From assembly GCA_041650255.1 (NCBI GenBank), contig JBAZLL010000002.1, forward strand, positions 72,654 through 136,653: DNA of 64,000 nucleotides, in the 5' to 3' direction. Made by a program: the position numbers and the translations under genes. Within the stretch, counting starts at the first letter, position 1; the number at the start of each line of letters is the position of its first letter. The DNA comes from 1-14-0-10-45-29 sp041650255. Lineage in GTDB: Archaea; Micrarchaeota; Micrarchaeia; Anstonellales; Anstonellaceae. The notes under the pieces were generated by a model. That model was given only the letters and a program-made list of their open reading frames with translations. It had not been told where the DNA came from and searched no databases. Positions 32,083 through 41,277 of this stretch are shown piece after piece.

Positions 32083-32265
32083 TCAGCAAAATACGCCTTT
32101 TGGCTTGTAATCTTTTTTCTGCTCGGGTTTTGGATATCCAACAGGAATCACTCTTGGGGTTTCAAAATTTTTCCTCGCAATCCTTTCTATTGCATTGCCT
32201 GTACCACTCACACTATTCCCCCCCGTGTTTTTTTCTATTCTCTTTCCAATCATATCTTTGAACAT
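32083..32265 (-). CDS. Small hypothetical protein upstream of pdxS
   Basis: 60 residues (MFKDMIGKRIEKNTGG...). GAGGTG lies five bases before the ATG and a TATATATA box 43-50 bases upstream, so expression is well supported even though the product is short. The C-terminal half (ETPRVIPVGYPKPEQKKD) has a faint likeness to the end of nitroreductases, which might mean a remnant, but the intact signals argue for a functional small gene. Plus-strand frames over the same stretch lack such signals. The stop is 42 bases before the pdxS start. Confidence 0.6.
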   Translation of the reverse strand: MFKDMIGKRIEKNTGGNSVSGTGNAIERIARKNFETPRVIPVGYPKPEQKKDYKPKGVFC

Positions 32266-32307
32266 AATTTCACCTCTATTTGAATGAAAAGAAAGTAGTT
32301 TTTTGCC

Positions 32308-32315
32308 TATATATA
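32308..32315 (-). promoter_or_regulatory. TATA box of the small gene-pdxS-ogg transcript
   Basis: On the minus strand TATATATAG lies upstream of the GAGGTG ribosome binding site of the 60-residue gene; pdxS and ogg follow with little space, so this may be the promoter of all three. Confidence 0.55.
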
Positions 32316-32368
32316 GTTTGTGTCACATTTGGCATATTTTATTAAATATTTACCCAAATATGTATTAC

Positions 32369-33004
32369 ATGACTCAAATAGAAAAAGAGGTTGAAACATT
32401 TCTGATTGCCAACCCTGCAATAAGACAGGCATACTCTCAAGGGCTGATAAACCGGCGGGCGCTTGCAAGAAAAATAATCAAGGAAAATCTCGCGCTCAAA
32501 CCAAACCAGTTTGAGGCGGTAATTGCAATTTTAAGGCGCACGAAAAAAGAAGGCGCAAGTCAATCCGTAAAAATTCCAAACGATATTCAAATTTCAATAA
32601 AGGACAATATCGCAATCGCAAATTTACAAAAAACAAATCAGGCGCTTCAAGCAGTGCAGAAAATGGCTTCAAAAATCTCTTATGAAAAAAACGAGACTTT
32701 CAAAGTGGTGCTTGGAACTTCCTCAATCAAGCTCTTTCTTGATGAAAAAAATCTCGGGCTTGTAGAATCGGCAATTCCAAAAAACGAAATAATATATATT
32801 CGCAAAAAAATCGGGGAATTAAGCCTGCAATTCACTGAAAAATCCGCATCTCAAAAGGGGATAATCGCTTTCATTACCGCATCGCTTTCGATAAGCGATA
32901 TTTGCGTCGAGGAATTTCTTACATGCTCTCCCGAATTGCTTATTTATGTGAAAGAGGAAAATGCGCTCAAAGCATTTGAAACAATAAAAAGAATGCAAAA
33001 ATAA
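32369..33004 (+). CDS. ACT-domain-like regulatory protein
   Basis: 211 residues from the ATG at 32369 (MTQIEKEVETFL), 25-30 bases after a TATTAAATATTTA box. The N-terminal 60 residues look like a helical DNA-binding region (INRRALARKIIKENL). The C-terminal half has two repeats ending in EEFLTCSPELLIYVKEENALKAFETI, which reads like an ACT-type beta-alpha-beta unit seen in amino-acid-sensing proteins. Ligand and role unknown. It converges on the MCM gene. Confidence 0.6.
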   Translation: MTQIEKEVETFLIANPAIRQAYSQGLINRRALARKIIKENLALKPNQFEAVIAILRRTKKEGASQSVKIPNDIQISIKDNIAIANLQKTNQALQAVQKMASKISYEKNETFKVVLGTSSIKLFLDEKNLGLVESAIPKNEIIYIRKKIGELSLQFTEKSASQKGIIAFITASLSISDICVEEFLTCSPELLIYVKEENALKAFETIKRMQK

Positions 33005-33016
33005 TTTTTAGCTCGC

Positions 33017-35074
33017 TCATCCGAACGGCTCAACGACTTTTACATACCCGTGTTTTACCTTGTACAAATCTCCATTGTACACCAGCTCATCCAATAGTCT
33101 GCGCGCGTCCGTTTCTGAGATATTTATTTTTTCGGCTTCTTTGTAAATCATGTTTATCTCAACCATGTCATACTTGGACTGCAATTCCTTGGCAATCGCC
33201 AAAATATTATTTATCTTGTCCACCTGCGACTTTGGCTTTCCAGTAGAAATAATATCCGAGTCGATATTTCCGGTTTCCTTGTCGCGCATAATCTGGTCAT
33301 GCATGAAATTAAGCAATGAAATTGCCCTATCTGCGTCTTCAATGGTTGCAACTTGCGAACCGCGCACTTTCGCCGAAGCTTCCGTAAGCCTGATAATTCC
33401 TTCAATTTGTCGGGGGGTAATCGGAACCGAGCCGGCTTGCGCGCCTCTTACCCTCAAATCAACATAATAATCCTTTATTCTTGTTGCCGTCTCATCGGTA
33501 AGTTGCGGTGTGGTATTGCGTCTCATGTGCGCAATATATTTCGTAAGCAACATTCTGTCAATTCCCATAAGCTGTTCTTTTTCAACCCCTTCCTGGTCCC
33601 GATGAGCAAGCAATATTTTGTCCGCCATTTCCGAGTCTTTTACTTTGTCCAATATGTCATAAATAACAAAAATCAAATCAAACCTTGAGAGAATCGCCGG
33701 AGTTAAATTGAACTGTTCTGCGGGCAACCTGTTTCTGTCAAATCTGCCAAACTTGGGATTGGCCGCCGCCAATATTGCGCATTTTGTCCTAAAGGTTGCG
33801 ACTATGCCTGCTTTTGCGACAGAAACCGTTTGCGCTTCCATAGCCTCGTGCATTGCACTTCTTTCATTCTCATCCATCTTGTCAAACTCGTCAACACAAG
33901 CAAGACCTCCCGATGCAAGCACCAGTGCGCCGGCTTTGAGTGTCCAGCCGCCGTCCCCAAGCTCGTCTTTTTCGGCAGATGCGGTAAGTCCCGCGCCGGT
34001 TGCAGATTTTCCGGAAACAAAAATTCCTTTTGGAACCAAATCTTTTGCATACAAAAGCATTCTTGATTTCGCACTGCCCGGATCTCCGATAAGAAGGACG
34101 TGTATGTCATCTCTTATCGGAACCCCTCCCGGCATTTTTTTGCCCTTCGCACCACCAAACATTTGTAGCACAACTGCCATTTTTACCTCGTCATGCCCAT
34201 AAATTCCGGGTGCGACTGCCTTTTGTATGTACTCGTATATTTTCGGGTCTTTTGAAAGCTCAATAATTTGTTTTTCCTCTTCAGGGGTAATTTTAATTTC
34301 TTCAAAGTCGCGGTTCAGGCTGTTTATATGCATTACTTCCAAATAGCGGGAATAAACCCCTCCCGCAACCGGCTCTTTGCCCTTTGTTTTTGTGGGCGGG
34401 CGAAGCCGTGGGATGCCCGTCACTTCAATTGATTCGCCGGGCATTAATTTGTTTACCAAATCGTCCTCCACCATCAATTCAATTTTTGATGCCGGTGCCC
34501 CACCCTTTAACCTCTCAAGAAGCTCCTGGAATTCGGCGCGCTGTATATCCACAAAATATGAGCCTTCCTCGTCCAATTTGAGCGAGCGGCGTTTGCATTC
34601 CGAGCAAACCTCGGGAGGAACCATTTTTCTTGTGATTGGTATGCGCATCACATGCTCGCACATTAAACAGCGATAAAGAGCGATTTTTACCTTGTGCATA
34701 ACGTCCGCGCGTTTTGTGACTACTCCTTTTACCGTGATGAGCGTGTCAATGTGTTTTGAGGAAACGCTCTGAATATACAAATCGTTGTCCGCGACCTCGG
34801 AAATTCGTACATGCGGGGCAAATTCGATATCCATTATACCTGCGGTTGACTTTTTGAGCGATTTTTCAAAAGCGGGAATCGCAATATCCGGCTTGTCGAG
34901 TACAAATTCCGCCAATTCGGAATTAAATTTTTGAATATCTGAATATTTTACAATCAAGCTTCTTTTTGTCGGATAATTTGCCTCAAGCTCTCGCAGGTCG
35001 GACGAGCAATATATGGCTGCAAACTCCTCCCAGAGCGAAATAAGATGGGAGTCATCAAATAGGTCCTGCGGCAT
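33017..35074 (-). CDS. mcm: Replicative helicase MCM
   Basis: 685 residues from the ATG at 35074, which has GGGAGGTTAG just before it (an ATG at 35104 is further from any such site). The N-terminal domain includes a zinc-binding pair CLMCEHVM and CSECKRR. AAA+ motifs: GDPGSAKSRML (Walker A of the MCM type), ALVLASGGLACVDEFDKM (Walker B), AAANPKFG (sensor 1), ILSRFDLIFV (Arg finger). A winged-helix C-terminus (SETDARRLLDELVYNGDLYKVK) ends it. It unwinds DNA at replication forks. One MCM gene only is seen here. Confidence 0.97.
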   Translation of the reverse strand: MPQDLFDDSHLISLWEEFAAIYCSSDLRELEANYPTKRSLIVKYSDIQKFNSELAEFVLDKPDIAIPAFEKSLKKSTAGIMDIEFAPHVRISEVADNDLYIQSVSSKHIDTLITVKGVVTKRADVMHKVKIALYRCLMCEHVMRIPITRKMVPPEVCSECKRRSLKLDEEGSYFVDIQRAEFQELLERLKGGAPASKIELMVEDDLVNKLMPGESIEVTGIPRLRPPTKTKGKEPVAGGVYSRYLEVMHINSLNRDFEEIKITPEEEKQIIELSKDPKIYEYIQKAVAPGIYGHDEVKMAVVLQMFGGAKGKKMPGGVPIRDDIHVLLIGDPGSAKSRMLLYAKDLVPKGIFVSGKSATGAGLTASAEKDELGDGGWTLKAGALVLASGGLACVDEFDKMDENERSAMHEAMEAQTVSVAKAGIVATFRTKCAILAAANPKFGRFDRNRLPAEQFNLTPAILSRFDLIFVIYDILDKVKDSEMADKILLAHRDQEGVEKEQLMGIDRMLLTKYIAHMRRNTTPQLTDETATRIKDYYVDLRVRGAQAGSVPITPRQIEGIIRLTEASAKVRGSQVATIEDADRAISLLNFMHDQIMRDKETGNIDSDIISTGKPKSQVDKINNILAIAKELQSKYDMVEINMIYKEAEKINISETDARRLLDELVYNGDLYKVKHGYVKVVEPFG

Positions 35075-35203
35075 TCTAACCTCCCAACATCTTTTGGCTG
35101 GCAAAAATTATATATGAATCAGCCCAAATACTTTTGATTTTACACAAAAAGCAACAATCATTAAATGCATAAATAATAGAAAATTAAGAAAAAAAAACAA
35201 AAT

Positions 35204-36457
35204 TCAGGCTTCTATTTTATCTCCTGCAACCGGCGCACTTGCGTCAAAGCCTTCTAATTTAAGCTCTTCAGCAAATTCCGAGCATACCTTTGCGTCTCCA
35301 TGTATGCAAACGATTTTCTTCGGTCTTGATTTTCTTGCAAATTCAAATAATTCGCTTCTTCCGGCATGGGCGGAAAAGTCCAAATAGCTGATTGGCACTT
35401 CAGGCACCACTCGCTCGCCGTCTTTTTCAACATAACCGTGATTTAGCAAATTATGCCCATTTGTGCCCTCAACGCAATAGCCTGTGAATATTATTTCGGA
35501 CTGCTGATTCAGTGAGAGCAAATATTGCATAGCCGGTCCGCCCTGAAGCATTCCGGCAGTTGAAATTATCACTCCGGGCTCTGAAAGCACTTTTTTGCGA
35601 TCCTTATAGTTGTTTACCACTTCACATTCACTCAAGTTTTTTCTAAATTTCTTGATGTCCTTTACATAAGACGAATAATTTGCAACTATTTTGGAGGCTT
35701 CCACGCCCATTCCATCAACCCAAACCTGCAAATTGGGCGCATGTTCTTTCAAAATGCACAAAAGCTCTTGCGTTCTTCCAACTGCGAACGCGGGCAGGAG
35801 CAAATTTCCACCGTTTTCAACGATTTCTTTTGCCTTTTGTGCAAGCTGAATTTCCAAATCCCGCCTGTCCGGGTGGTCTCGGCTTGCATAAGTACTCTCA
35901 ATTATGAGTAAATCAATGTCTTTCTCAATATGCGCCGCAGTGTGCATCTGGGTGTCCGACAATTTGAAATCCCCGGAATAAAGCACTCTTTTCTTTTCAT
36001 GCTCAAGCAAAACCGATGCGGCGCCCGGAACATGTCCGGCGTTAAACAAAGTGACTTGTGTTTGTCCGACATTAACACTTTGATTATACCCAACGGGTTT
36101 GAACGCGTCCATCGCCGCCTTGTGCGAGCTTCGCTTATATGGCAATGTTCCGTATTCCTCAATAATTATTTTCGCCGAATCCAAAAGCAAAAGTTCTCCT
36201 ATTTCCTTTGTGGGCGGGGTGGCAATCACGCTCGGGTTATAGTTATCAAACATCGAAGGAAGAAAGCCGATATGGTCAAGATGGGCATGTGAAATGACCA
36301 CTGCATCCACGCCTCCTTCAGGCGACATCGGATAAAGTTGCGGGTCCGATTTATTATGAATCTTCAGTCCGCAGTCAAGCATAATCTTTTTGTCGGTGTT
36401 GAGCAAAAAGCACGACCTGCCGACTTCCTGTGCCGCTCCCAATATATCCAATCGCAT
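35204..36457 (-). CDS. Beta-CASP metallo-beta-lactamase RNase (aCPSF2-like)
   Basis: 417 residues. Metallo-beta-lactamase motifs: VVISHAHLDHIGFLP, AGHVPGAASVLLE, YSGDFKLSD; beta-CASP motifs: LLIIESTYASRDHPDR, FAVGRTQELL, and C-terminal DFSAHAGRSELFEF with HGDA. There is no N-terminal KH domain, so it is the aCPSF2 rather than the aCPSF1 type. It cleaves or trims RNA, possibly in 3'-end formation or decay. GAGGT lies before the ATG, and a TATA-like ATTATAAACTA is around 36541-36551. Confidence 0.92.
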   Translation of the reverse strand: MRLDILGAAQEVGRSCFLLNTDKKIMLDCGLKIHNKSDPQLYPMSPEGGVDAVVISHAHLDHIGFLPSMFDNYNPSVIATPPTKEIGELLLLDSAKIIIEEYGTLPYKRSSHKAAMDAFKPVGYNQSVNVGQTQVTLFNAGHVPGAASVLLEHEKKRVLYSGDFKLSDTQMHTAAHIEKDIDLLIIESTYASRDHPDRRDLEIQLAQKAKEIVENGGNLLLPAFAVGRTQELLCILKEHAPNLQVWVDGMGVEASKIVANYSSYVKDIKKFRKNLSECEVVNNYKDRKKVLSEPGVIISTAGMLQGGPAMQYLLSLNQQSEIIFTGYCVEGTNGHNLLNHGYVEKDGERVVPEVPISYLDFSAHAGRSELFEFARKSRPKKIVCIHGDAKVCSEFAEELKLEGFDASAPVAGDKIEA

Positions 36458-36708
36458 AAAAAAACCTCATTTGGGGGAAAGCCGTTTTTCGCCTTAAAAT
36501 GAACCCCTTTTTTCCAACATGCAAATCAGCTTTTTGTAGTTTATAATAGTTTGCCGCATCATTTCAAATCCTCGTCCCGCTAAAAAAATCAAAATCCGTA
36601 TTCTATGTTTTTTGGTTCGTCTGCCGGTTTTTGGCACTATTTTTTTCGAATATAGTCTTTTTGCGGTCTTGCAAAATGGTTTTAAAGCTTTTAGTATTAA
36701 CCGCCTTT

Positions 36709-37764
36709 ATGGGAGACGACATAAATTACGTGGATTTATTAATACTTAAAAAAATGGATTCCGATTCATCAGTAGAAAAATTCGGAATGCAGATAAACAC
36801 CTCATTTTTTGATACTGCCAACATTTTGGGCTCAATGAAACTAAAAGGTCTAATAGATATTCAGTCTTCACTTGGTGGGCAATCGCCGATAACAATAACC
36901 GGCGAAGGAAAGGACATAATTTCCGGTGCTATTCAAAAGGCTGGCGAACCAATAGATAGTCTCGACCAGGAAATTCTAAATGCGCTTGTGACAGGAGTGC
37001 GAAATCTTAGTGCTTTGCAAAAAGTAATCAATATCCGAAGCCGCGATTTGGCATTTCATTTGTACAAGCTTAAGGCTTATGATTACATAGACGACGAAAT
37101 ACATTCGGCACAGGTGACATTTTCATTGACCGAAAAAGGCTTTTTGCTTACTCGAGGCTATCGCGCGACTGCCAGTGCATCAAGCATCACTCAAGCGGCG
37201 GCATCCAGCCAGCAAACACAATCTCAAAAATCCGTTCCAGCAAACTCGGCGCAAACTAGTGCAAATAAGAAATCTACATCAATAGAGGATGAAATTAGGG
37301 ATTTGTTTAATTTTTCAAGCTTTAGAAAACCAAAACAACTGCAATCCGGTTCATCGCAACCATCATCTATACAGCCTCCGCCCGGAGTGCAGGTTCCTGC
37401 AAGCGCGCGGTCTGGCGCACAATTATCTGCAAACACACGCTCTTCGACAGGAGTGCAATCCCCATCCGGTTCTGCTTCGCGCGCGGCACCTCCGTTTTCT
37501 GTTGGAGTAAAACCCGTATATTCTCATCATCCTCATCCTGTTACCAGTTCGTCTGCCGTGCAAAAACCATCTTTTGTGCAATCCAATCTATCGCAGGGTT
37601 CCAATTCCCAGCCGGCCGTTCAAAAAAAGAAAGGGCTTGACCGCACCACCATGCTTTTTTCAAAAATTGAATTTTATTTGCAAAGATATGCAATCTACGG
37701 CATTTTGCTATTGATGCTTTTTGCCTTGGTAATCGTGGCAGTGGTGTTTGCCATTTTGACATAG
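36709..37764 (+). CDS. Winged-helix protein with C-terminal membrane anchor
   Basis: 351 residues from the ATG at 36709, 25-30 bases after TTTTAAAGC. Two winged-helix-like segments occupy the first ~155 residues (DLLILKKMDSDSSVEKFG..., then SLDQEILNALVTGVRNLSALQK...LTEKGFLLTRG). A ~150-residue Ser/Pro/Gln/Ala low-complexity linker (SSQPSSIQPPPG) follows and a membrane helix (YGILLLMLFALVIVAVVFAIL) closes it. The architecture suggests a membrane-tethered DNA-binding or adaptor protein. No family name can be given with confidence. Confidence 0.7.
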   Translation: MGDDINYVDLLILKKMDSDSSVEKFGMQINTSFFDTANILGSMKLKGLIDIQSSLGGQSPITITGEGKDIISGAIQKAGEPIDSLDQEILNALVTGVRNLSALQKVINIRSRDLAFHLYKLKAYDYIDDEIHSAQVTFSLTEKGFLLTRGYRATASASSITQAAASSQQTQSQKSVPANSAQTSANKKSTSIEDEIRDLFNFSSFRKPKQLQSGSSQPSSIQPPPGVQVPASARSGAQLSANTRSSTGVQSPSGSASRAAPPFSVGVKPVYSHHPHPVTSSSAVQKPSFVQSNLSQGSNSQPAVQKKKGLDRTTMLFSKIEFYLQRYAIYGILLLMLFALVIVAVVFAILT

Positions 37765-37844
37765 TCAAATTCAAATATCAATGTCGGATGATGATGCGAG
37801 TCAAATGTCATAGGGTAGCTATAAAATAATCATAAGGTAATTTA

Positions 37845-38480
37845 ATGGATTCAAAAAGCGGGGCAGAATCGTTAATGGATTTTGCTCTTTTGGAAAAATA
37901 CAATATACCTGTGGTTCCATACAGGTTTGCAACCAGCCAAAGCCAGGCAATGCTTTTTTCGCGCGCGCTCGGATTTCCGGTTGCACTAAAAGTCGCTTCA
38001 ACAAAAATATTGCACAAATCCGAGCAACATGCACTTGCGCTAAATTTAAGGGACGAATCTGCAGTTGCGTCAGAATATTCCCGTCTGTCTGCATTGGGCG
38101 GAAAAGACTGCAAAATATTGGTGCAAAAATTTCTTCCTTCCTCATTTGAATTGATCGCCGGCGGGCGGATGGACGCACAATTCGGGCCTACAATAATGAT
38201 TGGGCTTGGCGGAATTTACACCGAAATAATGCAAGATGTTTCAATACGCGTGGCGCCTCCCTCCGACAGTGATATCCGCTCAATGATTTCCGGGCTCAAG
38301 GCATTTCCTGCCCTAAGAGGGGCGCGTGGGCAGAGCGGCGTTGATTTAACTGCGCTTGTGAAAATATTGCGTGCTCTTTCAAATTTGATGGTGCACGAGC
38401 ATTTGTCGGAATTGGATATCAATCCGCTTTTGCAAACAAAGGACGGCCTTTTGGCGGCAGATGTGAGGGTGCTAAGATGA
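37845..38480 (+). CDS. acdB: ADP-forming acyl-CoA (acetyl-CoA) synthetase, beta subunit
   Basis: 211 residues. ATP-grasp fold: FPVALKVASTKILHKSEQHALALN (Lys and His of the ATP site), GRMDAQFGPTIMIGLGGIYTEIMQD and LSELDINPLL. These are hallmarks of the beta subunit of NDP-forming acyl-CoA synthetases, which make ATP from acetyl-CoA plus ADP and phosphate during fermentation. The gene overlaps the alpha-subunit gene by four bases. Beta before alpha and separate genes, unlike the fused forms in some archaea. Confidence 0.92.
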   Translation: MDSKSGAESLMDFALLEKYNIPVVPYRFATSQSQAMLFSRALGFPVALKVASTKILHKSEQHALALNLRDESAVASEYSRLSALGGKDCKILVQKFLPSSFELIAGGRMDAQFGPTIMIGLGGIYTEIMQDVSIRVAPPSDSDIRSMISGLKAFPALRGARGQSGVDLTALVKILRALSNLMVHEHLSELDINPLLQTKDGLLAADVRVLR

Positions 38481-40009
38481 AAAAAAACACTCACCGGCAA
38501 AAAAACAAAATTGTGCACACGACAAAAGCCAAAGCAGGAGCAGATATTTCAAATACTCAAAATCAGTATTCAGTTTCCGGGAAATATTCAGACATTTTCT
38601 CAAGGCACTTAGGGCCCATGCGCCAACAGGTGAAAAATCTTCATTATGTATTTAATCCGTCTTCGGTCGCAATTGTCGGGGCATCAAAAAATCCTTCAAA
38701 AATCGGGCATGCAATTCTCAAAAATTTCATGCAAGGCGGTTATGAAGGAAAGCTCTATCCGATAAATCCGAGCGAGAAAGAAATACTAAATCTTGCATGC
38801 TATCCGAAAATATCCGACATACCTCACAAGGTTGATTGCGCAATAATCGCGGTGCCCGCAGAATTTGTTTATGAAGTGCTCCAAGATGCAATAAAAGCAA
38901 AAGTCCCCTCTTCAATAATAATAACCGGCGGCTTTTCAGAAATTGGAAATAAAAACGAAGAGCTTCGCATAAAAAAACTTGCCGATGATGCGCAGATGGC
39001 ACTCATCGGTCCAAACTGCATGGGAGTTCTAAATCCGATAAAAAAAGTTGATTCAATATTTTTGCCGATTTACAAACTTACTCGTCCGCAGGCAGGTTCA
39101 ATTTCATTTATCTCGCAATCCGGCGCAATTGGCGGTTGTATCGTTGATTTGGCATCAAGCTTTGGATTGAAAATGGCAAAATTTGTCTCTTATGGAAACG
39201 CGCTTTGCATTAATGAAACCGATTTGGTGCAATATCTTGCACATGATGAGCAGACAAAATCAATTCTTGCATATGTTGAAGGAGTATCCGATGGAAGAAA
39301 GTTCATGTCCGTTCTTTCCGGTGTTTCAATGAAAAAGCCTTTTGCCGTGCTAAAGGCGGGAAAAACAAAAGCTGGTTCTCAGGCGGCACTTTCGCATACT
39401 GCCTCTCTTTCGGGTTCTTCAAAAGTGTTTTCCGCCGCGATGCGCCAATGCGGCGCGATAGAAGCTGACGGATTGGACGATTTGTTTGATTTTGCAAAAA
39501 TATTTGACATGCCCATATTTTTCGGCTCGCGTGTCGCAGTGCTTACAAACGGAGGCGGAAACGGCGTTTTGGCGGCGGATGCTCTTGAGCAATATGGTTT
39601 GTCGTTGGCGCAATTTTCTCCCGCGACACTTCGCTCTCTCAAAACTTTTCTACCAAAAACATCGCAGGCAAAAAATCCTCTTGACATAATCGGCGATGCG
39701 ACTGCGGAAAGATATGAAAAATCGCTGGATGCGCTTATTGAAGATGAAGGCGTGGATGCGATTGTTGTTATTGTGCTTTTGCAAACTGCATCTCTTGATT
39801 CATCAATTGTTAATGTGCTAACCCGCGCGCATTACAAATCCCAAAAGCCGATAATTGTTGTGAGCACCGGTGGAGATTATACTCGCATGCACCAGAAAAT
39901 GCTTGAAGATTATGGTCTGCCGACTTATTCTTCTCCTTCAACCGCCATTCGCGCGCTTGACGCAGCAAGAAAATATAATTTGTATTGCCACACGCGCAGA
40001 ATAGAATAA
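38477..40009 (+). CDS. acdA: ADP-forming acyl-CoA (acetyl-CoA) synthetase, alpha subunit
   Basis: 510 residues. After a ~55-residue polar N-terminal extension, the CoA-binding domain starts (FNPSSVAIVGASKNPSKIGHAILKN), followed by the ligase domains with LIGPNCMGVLNP, SFISQSGAIGGCIVDLA and ALSHTASLSGS, where the His is the phosphorylated residue of the alpha subunit. With the beta subunit it conserves the energy of acyl-CoA as ATP. ATGA overlap with the beta gene means coupled translation. Confidence 0.93.
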   Translation: MKKNTHRQKNKIVHTTKAKAGADISNTQNQYSVSGKYSDIFSRHLGPMRQQVKNLHYVFNPSSVAIVGASKNPSKIGHAILKNFMQGGYEGKLYPINPSEKEILNLACYPKISDIPHKVDCAIIAVPAEFVYEVLQDAIKAKVPSSIIITGGFSEIGNKNEELRIKKLADDAQMALIGPNCMGVLNPIKKVDSIFLPIYKLTRPQAGSISFISQSGAIGGCIVDLASSFGLKMAKFVSYGNALCINETDLVQYLAHDEQTKSILAYVEGVSDGRKFMSVLSGVSMKKPFAVLKAGKTKAGSQAALSHTASLSGSSKVFSAAMRQCGAIEADGLDDLFDFAKIFDMPIFFGSRVAVLTNGGGNGVLAADALEQYGLSLAQFSPATLRSLKTFLPKTSQAKNPLDIIGDATAERYEKSLDALIEDEGVDAIVVIVLLQTASLDSSIVNVLTRAHYKSQKPIIVVSTGGDYTRMHQKMLEDYGLPTYSSPSTAIRALDAARKYNLYCHTRRIE

Positions 40010-40116
40010 AATAAACAAAATTCTCTCATGCATTTTCAAATAGTCATTTTTCTCTCGTTATCGCTCCTGCGTTCCCTTTTTAATGTTTATTCACATATCT
40101 AATTTTACGTGTTGTT

Positions 40117-41277
40117 ATGGACCTTCCAAATCCTTACAAGGGAGACTACAAAAAATTGGTAATCGTACCGATTTCACTCGCTATTATCTCGCTCATACTA
40201 ATATTATTCATATCGCCAATTCGGCTCGGCATTGACTTTAAAGGCGGCATTGACGTGGAAATGCTCTCTTCGGCTCCGCCAAATTTGCAAATGCTAAAAT
40301 CGGACCTTGAAAAAAGCGGCTATACTGTAAATGAAATCAAAACAAACAAAAATCCCGCTGGGTACATGACGCAGGCAGAACTTTCGCGTTCCAAAAAAAT
40401 GCTTAAAGCGGACGAATTGAAATCTGCATATTATACTCAAAGAAAAGAAGTTGCCGAGCTTGAGGCAAATTCTGTAATAAAAAACGATTCTGCTCTCAGA
40501 GCGCAATATGAGCAAAAAAGACTGGAGCTTGACAAAACCGCCAACAGTCTCTTTGAGCTTTCAGGTTCAAATGCTATCGCAGGCGGATTCTCAACAACAA
40601 ATCTTTTGACAAAACAGGTTCAGGCATCATTTGTAAAAATATCCGATGAAGAGAACAGCAATCTTCGCTCAATTTTCGCGTCTGATGTTCCCGACGCTTC
40701 AACTTCGTTTAAGGAAATGAGCTCAAGCTTGTCCGATGATTTTATTTCCCGCGCCTTCATGGTCGTTGTATATTCAATCATTTTGACATCAATCGTTGTA
40801 TTTCTCATCTTTAGGTCGATTGTCCCATCCATCGCAGTTCTTTCCGGCGCGGCGGCGGACGTATTATTCGCACTTGGCGCAATGGCTATATTTCAAATTC
40901 CATTAACCCTCGCATCTTTTGCGGCGTTGCTGATGTTGGTCGGATTTTCCCTGGACACCGATATTTTGCTTACAATGAGAGTGGTGAAAAGAACCGAAGG
41001 CAGTGCGGCAGACCGTGCGTATGAATCAATGAAAACCGGTATGACTATGAGTATGTCCGTAATGGTTGCGTTTGCCTCATTGCTCGCACTCGCATATATC
41101 ACTCAAATCAGCATATACTACGAGATTGCGGCGGTTGCAATTGCCGGTCTTATCGGCGATTTAATCGCGACATGGGCATTTAATGCAGTGATTATACTTG
41201 CTTATATGCAGGATATGGAAAAGAAAGGAAAGACAATAATGAAGCGTTCTCTTCTAAGTTATATATTCCGAAGTTAA
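40117..41277 (+). CDS. secF: Protein translocation subunit SecF
   Basis: 386 residues, six membrane segments. The first periplasm-like loop begins with RLGIDFKGGIDVEM, the SecD/F D1-like start, and the membrane core includes SIVPSIAVLSGAAADVLFALGAM and LLMLVGFSLDTDILLTMRVV, as in the archaeal SecF family. With SecD it assists export through SecYE. The stop overlaps the start of secD by one base. The external loop between helices 1 and 2 is longer than in bacteria and helical (KRLELDKTANSLF). Confidence 0.93.
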   Translation: MDLPNPYKGDYKKLVIVPISLAIISLILILFISPIRLGIDFKGGIDVEMLSSAPPNLQMLKSDLEKSGYTVNEIKTNKNPAGYMTQAELSRSKKMLKADELKSAYYTQRKEVAELEANSVIKNDSALRAQYEQKRLELDKTANSLFELSGSNAIAGGFSTTNLLTKQVQASFVKISDEENSNLRSIFASDVPDASTSFKEMSSSLSDDFISRAFMVVVYSIILTSIVVFLIFRSIVPSIAVLSGAAADVLFALGAMAIFQIPLTLASFAALLMLVGFSLDTDILLTMRVVKRTEGSAADRAYESMKTGMTMSMSVMVAFASLLALAYITQISIYYEIAAVAIAGLIGDLIATWAFNAVIILAYMQDMEKKGKTIMKRSLLSYIFRS

